A DNA stretch of 64,000 bases from Whitmania pigra (taxonomy: Eukaryota > Annelida > Clitellata > Hirudinida > Haemopidae). Below the pieces are notes generated by a model. It did no database searches, was not told the origin of the DNA, and saw only the letters and a list, made by a program, of their open reading frames with translations. The DNA lies in NCBI GenBank assembly GCA_021613335.1, contig JAJTWR010000055.1, forward strand, positions 238,501 to 302,500, given 5' to 3'. Shown piece after piece: positions 1 to 11,355 of this stretch. The stretch's first letter is position 1. The number at the start of each line of letters is the position of its first letter. The position numbers and the translations under genes were made by a program.

Positions 1-530
1 TGATAAAGAGGTTGACTTTGTTGCTCAACCATTTGTATAGCGCCGCACCTAAGGGGCACTTTGTAGCGGTGCAAGCCGGGTTTACGACTGTTTCTTTTAC
101 CGCCGTTCGAAGGCCCGATATCTTCTGATCGCTTACTTGCACGCCATTAGAAGGTCAGATTCACGTCATGATGCACCAGCAATGATTAAGGCAATGGATG
201 ATGCTCACATTCTATCATTCGGCTGTGTCTCTGACACACTTCAACCTAGTATGAACGAAGCTCTCAAGGTGCAGCATATTGTCGAAGATGCCCAGAATGT
301 AATTTAATTTACTATGTTGACAGAATTATGTTTTGGTTTCACTCTTAGTTCTTAAATTCTGCAGTAAAATTAGTATGATTTCATGGGTACTTTGAGTTAT
401 TTGTCAATTAATGATTTTAATTTTATAAGCTATCTTAAATATATTTTAAAATATCGGTATCGGCCGATATTTCATTCGTAAAATATCGGTATCGGGATAT
501 CGGTAAAAAGCCATATCGGTCGGGCACTAC
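1..530 (+). mobile_element. Decayed hAT transposon relic
   Basis: Positions 168-305 translate on the plus strand into a degraded hAT (ZBED-like) transposase segment containing 'FGCVSDTLQ' and 'NEALKVQHIVEDAQ'. These resemble the conserved CFAHTLQLVVN...VQRIV..A stretch of hAT transposases. Positions 455-530 hold repeated TATCGGTATCGG/CCGATAT motifs like those in terminal or subterminal parts of some hAT elements. The left end is cut by the window and no intact frame or terminal repeat pair is visible. The family call is by motif recognition only. Confidence 0.5.
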
Positions 531-2029
531 TTACTACAATATTATTTTTAATATGAATGATTTTATGCAATACTAAAGTTAAATGTAGTTTCATCCAAAA
601 ATGTAAGTAACTTTTAACAAGAAAAAGCAAAGTTACTACTTTGAATTCATCCGCAAGACGACTCAACACAATCTTTTCTTGATGAAGATATCTGGACTTT
701 TCTGGTGGGTACAATATTTGCGATGAGAAATGTAATGCAAGGTGTTAGCCTGTATATGAAACAAATAATTTATTGAAAATAGTTTTCCTTAACCATTGAT
801 AAATCTTTCTCCAATGCAATAATTTCATTGACATTTTTTTCTGTTTCATTAGTTTTTGCTTTTCCTTTTGAAAGAACATTAACTTGTTTGGTTATTAAAG
901 TGTTTAAGGCATCTTGTCACTATATTTCTCTTCGGAGTAATAGTCTAAACTTTAGACTCTAAAGCGTTGGCTGCTTCATCTTTGCAAAGTGTTTTTAAAT
1001 GTAGCATGAAACAATCATATTTAATTTTCCTTTGCGTTAAGTTAAATTAATTAAATAAGTAATAATATAGTTTTGAAGCTGTTAATTTACTAAATTATTT
1101 AAATAAACACCCACTAATCTTCAGGATATCTTGGATTGAGTTTTTCTATTGAATGGTTCAAGTCGGATTATGAACAAGACGCATTGCAGTTGCTACATTT
1201 GCTGTTAAGTTCGAAGCCTGAGCTAACGTTTGTGTTAGAACTCTGATACTTTAGATGCATTAATTCAGAATGCTATAAAAATGAAATAAAATTTGTAAAA
1301 AGACGTCAGCGAAAATTGTTCATATACTTACAATGGTTGTATAAGCAGAAGAATTTGTTTCATCGTTGAGAACAGAGAGATCAAACAAAAGCATTAACTT
1401 ATACTTAAGCAAGGTAGTCATAATATTTGTCAAATAAGCTTTTGATTCATCCCACGAATCGTCTAACAAAAAAATCCACCAAGCTCATTGAACAAATCGA
1501 GCATAATTGCTTCTCCATCAATTTCAATTGCACCTAAACAAATATTAATATGTAATTTATACGAATGAAACCAAATGCTGTGACATTAATCTAAGTAATC
1601 AAAAATAATTGAAAATTTATTAATCAATTTCCTTAAATTATTAGTTGATTTAAAAATTCAAATTCTGTCGTTACTCGGGTGGAAGTTCAATATTTACAAT
1701 ATGTAAGAATTTATAAGCAACACTCTATAAAAAGAATAACAAACGGATTTGAATTTAATTAATTTCTAAAATTTAATGTAATTAAATGTAAATATAATAA
1801 TGTTTTAATCATTTTATTTTTGGAGGTTATTTGGCTTTAAGGCATCTAGGTTACAGCACAAATGATCAAGAAAAGAAATAGGAATCATCGTAATTGTAAT
1901 AATTAAAACATTAATTTCAATTTATGATTCTTATTGTTGTTGCTTTTATTTATTCTCTAATCAAAATGCACTTCTTGTTGTATGGAACTGAGAAACTTCA
2001 GCTATAGAACATGCCGACAGGAAATTATC

Positions 2030-2410
2030 AGACGAGTGCCCCCGGTCATTGAACGTTTCGACCCAAACTCCTGCCTTTTTCGAGGGGTGGGCCAAAATCG
2101 TTTATCAGTTGTCGCTGAATTCCCTACTTAATCAACTTCATCGCATCGCACGTTATGTGGTTTAATCACGGTGGTTATCTATGAGACTGCCCGCGACCTT
2201 TGCACATCCATGCAACGTAAATGCAACGTGAGCGTTACATTTTTTTTTACGCGGCCGCCGTCACATTTATCGTTATGAATTTCTTGTGCGAAGTTGGGAT
2301 CAAAACGTTTTGACGTCATATTGACGTCATTGTGACGAAACGTTACGATTCGGAGGATGGATCACAAAATGCGTGACTATGAGTTATTCTGCTATTTGGT
2401 ACTAGCGCGC
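2030..2410. other. GC-richer segment of unknown origin with CRE-like palindromes
   Basis: This segment stands out from its AT-rich surroundings by base composition. It includes a NotI-like GCGGCCGC and two TGACGTCA palindromes 10 bp apart at 2311-2330. No open frame or family match is recognised. It may be a decayed mobile element inside the M13 relic. Confidence 0.3.
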
Positions 2411-2738
2411 AAGTTTAAAGATTAAAATCAATTCATGTCTGATCTATCAACTTGATTATATCACAATATTTTCAATTTTAAGCAGCAGTTAAACATATTT
2501 ATTTTTTAACTTACTTGTATTCAGGCAAGATTTGTAGTAATATTTTAAATAAGTCTCATAATGAGGACAATCACTGCAACCCTCCTTTTCCAAAATAGCT
2601 ACAAAATTTAATAATATATAATCCAAAATAATTCAAATCAAATACAAATAAAAACTGCCAATAAGAACACTTTAACTTTGCAATACAAATGACCCTGGGA
2701 GCAGTTTTGCCAAAGTATCTATGGTAAACTGTAGGAAA

Positions 2739-5141
2739 TATCGTATTTTTACAATATTAACACGAAGACGAATTTAACGCGCGGACGATTATAAGACGCA
2801 ATTTTTCCAATTTGTGTTAAGAAAATGGCTGATAAATGTAACTCGTACACTGCTTGTTACAAGCTTCAAGTTGTTTCTAGGGCAAAAGACAAAGGTAACA
2901 GAGAAGCTGCTCTGGAGTTCATCGTTAATGAATGTCGGTTCGCGAATGGAGAAAACAGGAATGCTTGCTTGAGAAACGGAATCCGAGAAAACGTGCATGC
3001 CGTGGCCAAAATGCGAAATGGCCAAAGTTAGAGTCTGATCCAAAGCTATGGGTCCTGGGAAGAGATAGCTTTTGACAGTCCCGCCACGAGAACAGTGGTA
3101 GCATCTGGCGCCAGAACTGTGGCAATAACAACAAGTGGTCACGAACGGACATGTTTCACAGTCATACTTGGATGCTCTGCAGCTAGCACCAAGTCAAAAC
3201 CGATGTTGATTTTCAAGAGACAATGCGACAAATTCTCAGCTAGCGTTGATGTTCACTAGGATGGACAAAACAAAAAGGCTGGATGGACACAATGGCATGA
3301 AGCTCTGGATTCAGAAATGTTCTCAAACGAGACCGGGAGGGTTCTTTTCAAAGAGCTCGATGTTGATCATTGATGCAACTTATCATAAAGAAGATTGGAG
3401 GTGATCAACTCAAGGGGATGTCACATTGCAATCATCCCGGGTGGTATAAAACTGCAAATGGGTGAAAAATGAGAGGAATGGATACAGAATGGCACACTCT
3501 CTCACACAAGTCTGGACGAGTCAAGAAGGCTATGTATTCCGAAGTGTGAACGTGGTTTGCACGAGCATGGGACAAAGTGTCGCCGGATTTGATTCTGAGT
3601 GGCTTTAAAAAGGCTGGAAGTAAGTCTACAGGAGAGGAGGAAAGTGACCACCTGGATGATGAACTAGAGTGCAAGAGCAAGAGCCGAAAATGAATATAAA
3701 GACTATTCGACTTTTGACGGATTTGAAGGCTTAGCTGCTGATAAGGAATAATTATTGGTCTTCTGATTGATGTTTGAATGTGCACTATGTCTATTAATAA
3801 AATGTTTAAAAACTTGAAAGATTCATGAGCTCGCTGCAATTGACCAAAATTGGGCACGAGGCGCTTTGATATTGCGTTCTCTCTCTAATTCTTTGTCGAA
3901 ACTATTTTTATTTCAAGATTTGCATCAGCTTCCTACTTTGGAATGCAGATTGTTTACGCATAATAATTTGTAAGACTTTAGTATAAAGTGAAGCAATACT
4001 TCAAAAGGCGGTGGCGAACTCGTTAACCAATTCCACGCTGCAAATGTTTCCACTTAACGAGTCTCTGTGTCCCATAATTCCCTAAATATGGAAATCACAT
4101 ATTTTAAACGCACAAATCTTAAGAGACATTTTTAAACATTTCGAGATCAATTCTTGGAGTAGATGAAGTTAAGCAGATGTACCATGCTGTGAGACAGCTT
4201 CACTGGAAGGTATAGAATTGTTGGGGTCTAAACAGTACATCAATTATAACATGAAATTATGGCAGAGATTTCCAAATTGAAGTTTTCCTTTGAAAAACCA
4301 TAGATAGATCATTGATCGGAACATGAAATGTAGTGCATAATAGGCTTTATAATTGCATTGAAAGAAACGAGGTTTTTTAAATAAATTTAGATCAATTCTT
4401 GGATCAGATTCTGAATTTATGCAGATGTACCACTCTCTAGTACATAGCTCCACTGTGAAGAGGTGGTTGAGGTCCAAACAGTGCATCAACTATAACATGA
4501 AAGTATGGCCAAAAGCTGCATATAATGTTTGCCATCCAATTTGTTTCATGATATGCTCTAATGACATTTTAAAAAATCAAGTGACTCATCACTAGAAAAA
4601 AGCCAAATGTTTGACTACTAAAATGTTAAACAGCACCAATCAAATCTTTAGCTGAAAAAACATGTCACACAAAGTGTTTTTTTAACTTTACACTTTAACA
4701 CCAATTTTAATGAGTAACAAATAGTTAAATAATTATGAGGAAAATACATAAATTAGCGCAATACTCCACAGTTTCTTATAGTTGCCACCAATTAATTTCA
4801 GCTAAATTCAAGCTGATGACACAAATTCGTGAGTCGGACAATGCAACGACTGTTTTGTCACATGCTTCTGTAACCATATATAGAAAGTTCTTCATACAAT
4901 GCATTAACGCCCAACCAATTATAAACTATTTAAAATTAAAAATGTAGTCTAAAGCTTTTATAAAAAAAAAAAGAAACGATCATCTGGGCTATCATTTAAA
5001 TTTTTTATTTTTGTTGTTCGGAATTCAAATTCATGTAAATTCAATTTAGCATACCGCGCATACGATTACAGCACGCAGAGGGTGGTGCGCGGTACGTAAA
5101 ATTAAACATAACGCGCGCGTAATATGTGTGAACATACGGTA
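2739..5141 (+). mobile_element. Pogo/Tigger-like DNA transposon, copy 1
   Basis: Ends are TA(T)CGTATTTTTACAATATTA at the left and the inverse of TACCGTATGTTCACACATAT at the right. They form imperfect inverted repeats that begin with TA, as expected for the Tc1/mariner-pogo superfamily. The interior carries a decayed transposase (2825 onward) and a long AT-rich 3' part. A roughly 120-bp segment occurs twice there (about 4145-4260 and 4385-4505: GATCAATTCTTGGA ... AACATGAAA.TATGG). The same element family recurs at 40.4-42.9 kb. It lies within the M13 relic. Confidence 0.65.
2825..3690 (+). pseudogene. Pogo-family transposase, degenerate
   Basis: The start MADKCNSYTACYKLQVVSRA followed by KDKGNREAA matches the CENP-B-type N-terminal helix-turn-helix of pogo/Tigger transposases (YKL.VI..A...GNR.AAR.F). 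Further pieces in other frames include KWPKLESD, TVAITT..., a second-Asp region (IIDATYHK) and IIPGG, so stops and frameshifts are many. The segment between the helix-turn-helix/WV region and the first catalytic Asp appears deleted, as in the second copy. It is non-functional. Confidence 0.6.
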
Positions 5142-6466
5142 GTAAACCCAAAGTGAATATTAGATAACAATTTAACACATTTGCAGATAAGACGTAAGAA
5201 GAAAATACCCAGCTTTTATATGAACAGAAAAGTTATGATAGTTTAAGCATTGTCTTTTCAATTTTTTTGAGATGTTTTATTTGAGGCTTCTTGGTGAGAA
5301 ATGAACGCACATGTAAGGTCACGCTCGATGACGCTTTCTTCAGGATCAGCTTCGATGACGCAGTTATCATTGTCAAGTGCAATTTCAAATCAAATTCCAA
5401 AACAACAAATTCATAAGTCATGTCTGGAGGAATTTATCTTTCAGCAATAGACATGTTGCTGGTAGATTCTTGGACCGAGCCATGCAGCACCATTCAAATA
5501 CTTCCTTACACTGACATTGCCACTCTTACTGTTACTTAGTTTTGAATGTCGCTTGCACAACAATAGACCAACAGAAGAAATCTAAATAAAGTAACTCAAG
5601 AGTCAACCATAAGATGAGATATGTTTGCGCTATCAGACTGACCCACCTTAACATGTTACAAAAGTTTTATACAAAAGTAAAAAAAAAATAGAAAATAAAA
5701 AACTACTCAATATGTACAACATATAAGATTTTTTAATTAACAAATAAATATATTGAAAGGGCAGGATAGAGATTGATCCTTCATTGATTATAGGGATTGT
5801 AGAGTATAACCTTGATCATAGCAATGAGTAGAAAAGAGTTTGAAAGTAAGCTTCATCCTCCGTTTCCTATTTCTTTTTAATCTCTTCTTTTCTTGCGATA
5901 TTTGATATCGACCAAGTTTGAACTCCTTGCTAAATTTTGAGAATTAGTTCTTTCATGAATAGAAATTACCTCACATTTTCTTCCAATGGCAACCATTTTC
6001 ATTTCTGAAAATCCATCACAATCTACTGAAAATCAATCAATAGTCACTTGCACGCATGCGAAACAGAACTAAACAGGATGCTTGAAATCTTGCATAAGCA
6101 CATATCCAAAGTTATCTCATTGTTTTGTTAAAAAAGATATTATTTGTTAAATTAAAAAAAGAGTTCTTATCAGCATGTTTTGGAACCATTTTAGACAATT
6201 CTTTTTTATGGATTTTAAGTTTGATCGTTTCATAATTTAGGACAGTAATTTACGTGAAAATTGTATTACAACAAAAATAGGTTCTTAAAAAAGTGCTCAT
6301 AGACAGAGTTTTTCCTTAATTAAAGTGACCATTACAGCAGTTTTTACAGCATAAAATAGTAAACAATTAACAATCATACTGAACTCTGAAATGTACTACA
6401 TTAATAAACCGCTCCATCAGTTATTTTCCCAATCAAAATCCATTAACCTAAAAGATTTTCCTTCAC
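5142..6466. other. No gene recognised (interior of M13 relic)
   Basis: AT-rich sequence between the pogo insertion and the M13 exon at 6467-6609. A minus-strand open stretch of about 60 codons (5233-5421) has no recognisable motif. The exon equivalent to M13 exon 4 was searched for by eye and not found. Confidence 0.5.
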
Positions 6467-6609
6467 TTTAATGTAAGCCTCAGTAAATGGGGTAATTTCG
6501 TCTTTATCGTCCAGTATTATGGTTTCTCTCAAAAACCTGCCACAGGTGAATTTGTAAAAATCTTCACAAGGATTTACTGAATTGTTCATGTAACGCTTCA
6601 AATTTGCAG

Positions 6610-8020
6610 CTGTTTGATTTAGAATTCTTTCATCATGCTTACTTTATTTAACATCAACAATATAATAACAATTAATAATTTAAATTAATATAATTTAATC
6701 ACTTCAATATGAACAAATTTATTTATAATAATAGTATTCATTAGTAATAATTAATAAATACTATTAATTAATTACTAATTAATACTAATAAATACCATTA
6801 TTATCATATTAACATATTATTAAATTATAATATTATATTATTTTTATATATATTATTATAATAATGATGAACTGAACTGGTGAATTAAAGGTTAGGGTAA
6901 CTGAATTATTAAGGTAAGCCAATCATTGTTAAATAATAAATAATTAATTATAATATTTTTGTATTGTTTTTATATCAAATTAAACATAAAAGCAACTAAA
7001 AGTCTACACCAATTCAAAATTATGTAGATAATAATAACAATTTTAATAATAATTACATAATATTACAATATATTATATTAATAATTAAAATAATATTATT
7101 TTATATGTTACGTTTATATCGAATTGGACTTGCCTCGTTGGTTTTGTATTCTTAAAGATGATTAATTGTCTACCTATTAAAAACATAACGAAAACATATC
7201 AACAACAATAAAAATAATAAAAGTAATATTAATATTAATTATTTTTATTAATAATTATTCTAATAATATTTTAATATTAAATTATTAACAATTCTATTAA
7301 TGTTGTTAATATTAATAATATTTTTAATATAATATAATTTAATATAATTTAATATGTTTCTAAAGTCCGTATGCAACTTCAAACTTAAATAACTTTTGAT
7401 CGAGAGATGATAAATAAGTTATTTAAAGTGCATTAAGAAGCTGATTTTATTAATTTAAATTTTATTTATTTATTTATTATATTTATGTGTTGAATTAATA
7501 AAGATTATAAATACTACAGATTAATATTTATTTAACCTTTTCCTTCTTGAGAATTCACCGACGATAACCCATTGAAGAAAAAAATTAAAACTTTAGCCAT
7601 AAAGGACAACCTGAAAAATTGTTAATTAAAATCAATTTTAAATTATTATATAAATGATACAAAATAGAGTGTTACATATAAGATAATATTGAGATATTGT
7701 TACTTTAATTTCATACTCTTCAAACACAATATCAAACCTATTTCGTGAGACATTTACATCCTTCTGGCGAGACATTTAAGCAATGTTGACCTAATCAATT
7801 AAAATCTATTTATCGAAATTTCGAAACAGTACCTTCACTTATATGTGTGTCTATAATCCTTTTAACATGCGACATCTGGCGGGTACATTAAACCAATAAA
7901 AAATGAATCGATTAATGTCTATTCATCAAAAGTTAGAAACAGTACCTTTATTATATATGTTTTTATGGCCTATATCGAATGATATTTATTTTCTACTGAC
8001 GGGAACATTAGAGCAACAAA
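6610..8020. other. Very AT-rich DNA, no gene recognised
   Basis: Positions 6650-7520 are almost pure A/T with many short TTAATATTA-type palindromic runs. The M13 relic's signal-peptide exons would be expected here and were not found. 7800-8000 contains two diverged copies of a stretch with 'GAAACAGTACCTT' (7825 and 7937), a local duplication of unknown origin. Confidence 0.5.
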
Positions 8021-9261
8021 CAGGGGCGCAACCAGCGAAAAATGCTGGGGGGGGGCTCAAGTTTAGAAAAGCCCGACGCAGTCGAAAAATTTTTGAAACT
8101 GTTCAAATCAATACTACTAATTTTAATTAATAAAGAATTAAAGATAGAACAGATTATTATTATAAGTTTTTATTTATAAGTCTGCAGTCTTTTTTGTATC
8201 TTTAATAATTTATTAATGAGCTTGACTATCTTCTGTTTCAAAGTTTCAAGCCAGTTAAAGCAACTGAAAAAAAAAAGTTTATGATATGTTTTAAATTGTA
8301 ATATGATATGATTGATATCCTAAACATTTCACCTAATCTAAATTATGTATAAAATTAAGATCCTAAACAGTTTAAAACAATTTTGAAATGTTGTAGTCTA
8401 AATTACATTTTGATGTGTTTGCAGTTACAAAATAATTTTTCGATCAGTCTGTGAAAATCTGTTCACCATTTTATTTACTGGAAGAAGTGCAGTAGTTGTT
8501 TTGTTCACAGGTATTCTCAATAAACTTTGCAAACGACAGGCAGACATAGTCGTCCCGAGATGACTTTTAATAAGGCGAAGTTTAGAAAATGCCCTTTCTG
8601 CATCTGATGACGTAAATGTCTGAATAAGAGCAACATCGAGCATATGCAACTCGGGCTGAATGCTTGTGGCACAGAAAAGATCTTGCAGTTCGATACATGC
8701 ATTGGGATCAGACTGATCAGCACGTAAACTTGTCGATGTGAATTGGAGCTGTCTTTGCACAGTTTCAGCGTCTTTTCCATGAATGTTGCAGAATTCCGAA
8801 AGTTCGGGAGTCATTGTGCCATTCTGCAAAGCATCAAGAGCAGCCAAGGCAGGGTTGTCAAAACGACATTATCTGATCATCAGATAACCAGCGAAAAATC
8901 CTGGGGGGGGGGGGGCTCAAGTTTAGAAAAGGGACGAAAGCCCGACGCAGTCGAACAATTTTTGAAACTGTTTAAATCAAAACTACCAATTATAATTAAT
9001 AAAGAATTAAAAATACAACAGATTATTATTATTATGAGTTTGACTATCTTCTGTCTACAGTCTTATTTTGTATCTTTAATAATTTATTAATGAGTTTGAC
9101 TATCTTCTGTCTCAAAGTTTCAAACAGGTTAAATCCCCTTACCCCCCCCCCCCCCCCCCCAAAAAAAAAACTCATCAGATTTGGAAAAATTGCAGGGTCT
9201 CTCCTATTAGGCCTGGGGGGGGGCTTGCGCCCCCCCCTGCCCCCCCCTAGTTGCGCCACTG
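8021..9261 (-). mobile_element. Non-autonomous hAT element, complete with TIRs and TSD
   Basis: The left end CAGGGGCGCAACCAG and the right end (read inward) CAGTGGCGCAACTAG are 15-bp terminal inverted repeats. Both flanks carry GCAACAAA (8013-8020 and 9262-9269), an exact 8-bp target-site duplication, diagnostic of hAT elements. The 1241-bp element contains a minus-strand hAT C-terminal fragment. It also holds repeated blocks: the CTGGGGGGGG...CCCGACGCAGTCGAA stretch at 8043 and 8901, and a TTTGTATCTTTAATAATTTA stretch at 8193 and 9068. Long poly-C/poly-G runs lie at 9139-9240. Confidence 0.85.
8425..8847 (-). pseudogene. hAT transposase C-terminal dimerisation fragment
   Basis: The reading frame contains 'SSDAERAFSKLRLIKSHLGT' followed by 'TMSACRLQSLL', the hAT-family C-terminal dimerisation signature seen in ZMYM/TTF-type hAT proteins. 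The N-terminal zinc finger and the catalytic core are absent, so the element cannot transpose by itself. It is an open frame of 140 codons, but only a remnant of a protein usually over 500 aa. Confidence 0.75.
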
Positions 9262-9269
9262 GCAACAAA

Positions 9270-9604
9270 GACTCAATCAATTAAAGTCGATTTATCGCCG
9301 TTTGTTCTATATAATGAAATATTGTTATAATTTCAACAATGTTAAAATATTAGCAAACCTTTTAGGAATAATAATTTTATTAATTTTACAATTATTTGTG
9401 TAAGTGTAAATCTTCAATAATACTAATCAAAGACTTAATTCTGGAAGAAGCTTAAATCTATTGTCCTGAATTATTGATGGTGAGATATTCGACAGACAGA
9501 ATAGTACTACGAACTATTGATACTGAAGTATTCAACGGGACAAGTATTTCGATTAAAACTTTGAAGTTTGATAAGCTACGACAACAACAGAAACATCAGA
9601 CAAC
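9270..9604. other. No gene recognised
   Basis: AT-rich flank between the hAT element and the gag-like fragment. No long terminal repeat or primer-binding site could be identified by eye. Confidence 0.4.
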
Positions 9605-10406
9605 ATGGACAAGATAGACGCGGTAAAACAAGCAGTAATGAAAATGATGCTAACTGAACGACTTATTGCTAAAGTTATAGCAGCTGGAAAGAATGCAAAA
9701 GATATGAAAGTTTTGACGAGACCACAATTATTGAACTTGTGGGTCGAGATAGAAAGAAGAAGCTGATGCTCATAGCATTTCTCCAGCTTTAGAAACTTTG
9801 CGAGAAGCAACAAAGTTTGAACAACAGAGAATTTCAACAGAACTGAAAATACGAGAACAAGACTTAATTCGCTAGCAAAAGAAAGACGAACTAAGATTCA
9901 AATAACAAGAACTTAGAATTCGAGAATTAGAACTAGCTAGATGGCAACAAAGAGATGAAGAAGACAGACAATTTAGAGGAAAGGAGTTAGAGTCTTATTT
10001 TTCGTTGCGCGAAGAAAATATCCTACTTAAGCAAAGAAAGGAAGATACAAAAGCGGCTGAAAAAGACTCACTAATATTTAAGATTAAATCATACACTGAG
10101 GTTATGAAAAATGTCTTGTGGAAATAACTTGATAATTCTAGTGAGATTCCTAGCTTTTTTGAACATCTTGAAAATTATTTTGTGATCTATCAAGTGGAAG
10201 AAGTCGTTAAGGTAAAACTTCTTCAAATGTGCTTGAACGACCAAGAAAAATCACTTATCTCGAGATTGACTAGCGATAAATTAGATGATTACGAAACCGT
10301 GATAAAGTTCTTTTTAGATGAATTCAGAATCAGCCCGATTAAGTTACGTGAACAATTTTACAGTATCAAGAAACAGACTGATAAAACTTACCAACTTCCA
10401 AGTTAA
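9605..10406 (+). pseudogene. Gag-like retroelement fragment, frameshifted
   Basis: It starts at an ATG (MDKIDAVKQAVMKMMLTERL) and is followed, across frameshifts and stops, by a charged coiled-coil-like stretch (REENILLKQRKEDTKAAEKD). The last part (10182-10406) reads VKVKLLQMCLNDQEKSLISR...SPIKLREQFYS. This matches the retrotransposon gag pattern of LTR elements (leucine-rich, 'LREQF...K...TY'). No protease, reverse transcriptase or integrase follows, and 10407-10560 looks like a further decayed continuation. It is an old fragment without coding capacity. Confidence 0.5.
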
Positions 10407-11242
10407 GAAATTTCTTAATATTTTACTTGAAAAGACGTAACATAAAAGAAAAGTATAGAATTAAGCTCAATTTTTGGTTCCCAGAAATGGATGGAAAAAT
10501 CAAAGAAAATCCTAAAACATGTTCTATCGGTCATTAGACCATTATTGTCAGAAAAGATCCGGTCAAAACCATGCAAATAGCTACAAAATGTAATATAATT
10601 TAAAGCAAAGTAATTTATTTCAAATTTATTGTGGTGAAATAAGTATAATTAGACTTAACAGCTTTGCAACTCTCGAAAATTGTTTTCTCGAATTAGAACG
10701 AATTATCGTTCTCCAAACCAATTTAGGTTAATTAATTGCTTCATATGATGTTTTGTTCTACAAATAAATCTCTTGACTTTAACAGCTTTAAAGATTTGTT
10801 GTAGGACTATTGGGTCTTTAATAAACATGGAAGAATTTTCTAATGTTTTCAAGTGCGAAGCCAAATCATCAATGAATCCAAAAAACAAATGTCGAATATG
10901 GTGACTGGGCATCACGACATTCCTTTGCAAAATCAATGGAATCTTCTCAAATTCCAAATTAAAGTGTAATCATACATCATTCGTATTACTCATAAAAAAA
11001 ATTTTAAATTTCAAATAAATCTAATGTTAATCGCTAATGCTAACTTACTGTTTATAAATGCGTTTTAACTTAATTTAATTTTTAAAATGTGTTAAAACTG
11101 CATATTATAAATCTTAAACTACCGAGAAAATTTGTTTCTTTCATTTCAAGAAGATTGAAAAAAAATAGAAATCTTTTTAAATAAACAAGAAAACATGCTG
11201 TGACGATATGTATATATATAGATATATATATTATATTGTTTT
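10407..11242. other. Unassigned; holds one minus-strand open stretch
   Basis: A minus-strand open frame at 10703-10957 (84 codons, with HHIRHLFFGFIDDLASHLKT) matches no family I recognise and has no clear splice or start context. It could be a relic exon or chance. The rest is AT-rich. Confidence 0.3.
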
Positions 11243-11355
11243 ATTAACGTCCGTTCCATATCTAGATGATTGGGACAATGCTCCCGCAGCAGGGTTCGAA
11301 TCCGCACTGCCATCATAAGAAGCGCAGCCCTAGCCATTAGCCATGCGGGCTCGTA
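11243..11355 (-). repeat. tRNA-derived SINE-like element
   Basis: On the minus strand a tRNA-like block reads GCATGGCTAATGGCTAGGG (A-box-like) and, 35-40 nt later, GGATTCGAACCC (a near-perfect B box). It is followed by a GTTAATAAAA tail and an AT microsatellite. The cloverleaf is imperfect, so this is a SINE rather than a functional tRNA gene. Confidence 0.55.

Larger units (their letters stand above)
640..6609 (-). pseudogene. Third M13 (neprilysin-family) peptidase gene relic
   Basis: Minus-strand exon-like blocks match the tandem M13 genes further right. 6467-6609 encodes AANLKRYMNNSVNPCEDFYK and then FTCG, the M13 N-terminal PC.DFY.F.CG signature, starting at the same phase-1 boundary as exon 3 of the other copies. 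1332-1533 corresponds to exon 5 (AIEIDG..., DLFNELGG, DDSWDES, ending NSSAYTTI) with the same acceptor phase and a consensus GTAAGT donor. 794 to about 915 corresponds to part of exon 6 (NVNEIIALEKDLS). 640 to about 735 corresponds to exon 7 (YPPEKSRYLHQEK...LADEFK). Exon 5 is 202 nt instead of 203, with a break at a T7 run that creates a stop. Exon 4, the signal peptide exons and the zinc-site exons were not found; the 3' part would lie left of the window. A pogo element sits in the interior. It is more diverged than the tandem pair, so it is an older paralogue, and probably dead. A homopolymer sequencing error cannot be excluded for the single frameshift. Confidence 0.65.

Noticed and set aside
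9044..9284. Proline- and glycine-rich ORFs on both strands
   Set aside because: They result from the poly-C/poly-G tracts of the hAT element.
11243..11355. Functional tRNA gene
   Set aside because: A and B boxes are present, but paired acceptor and anticodon stems could not be found and a SINE-like tail follows.
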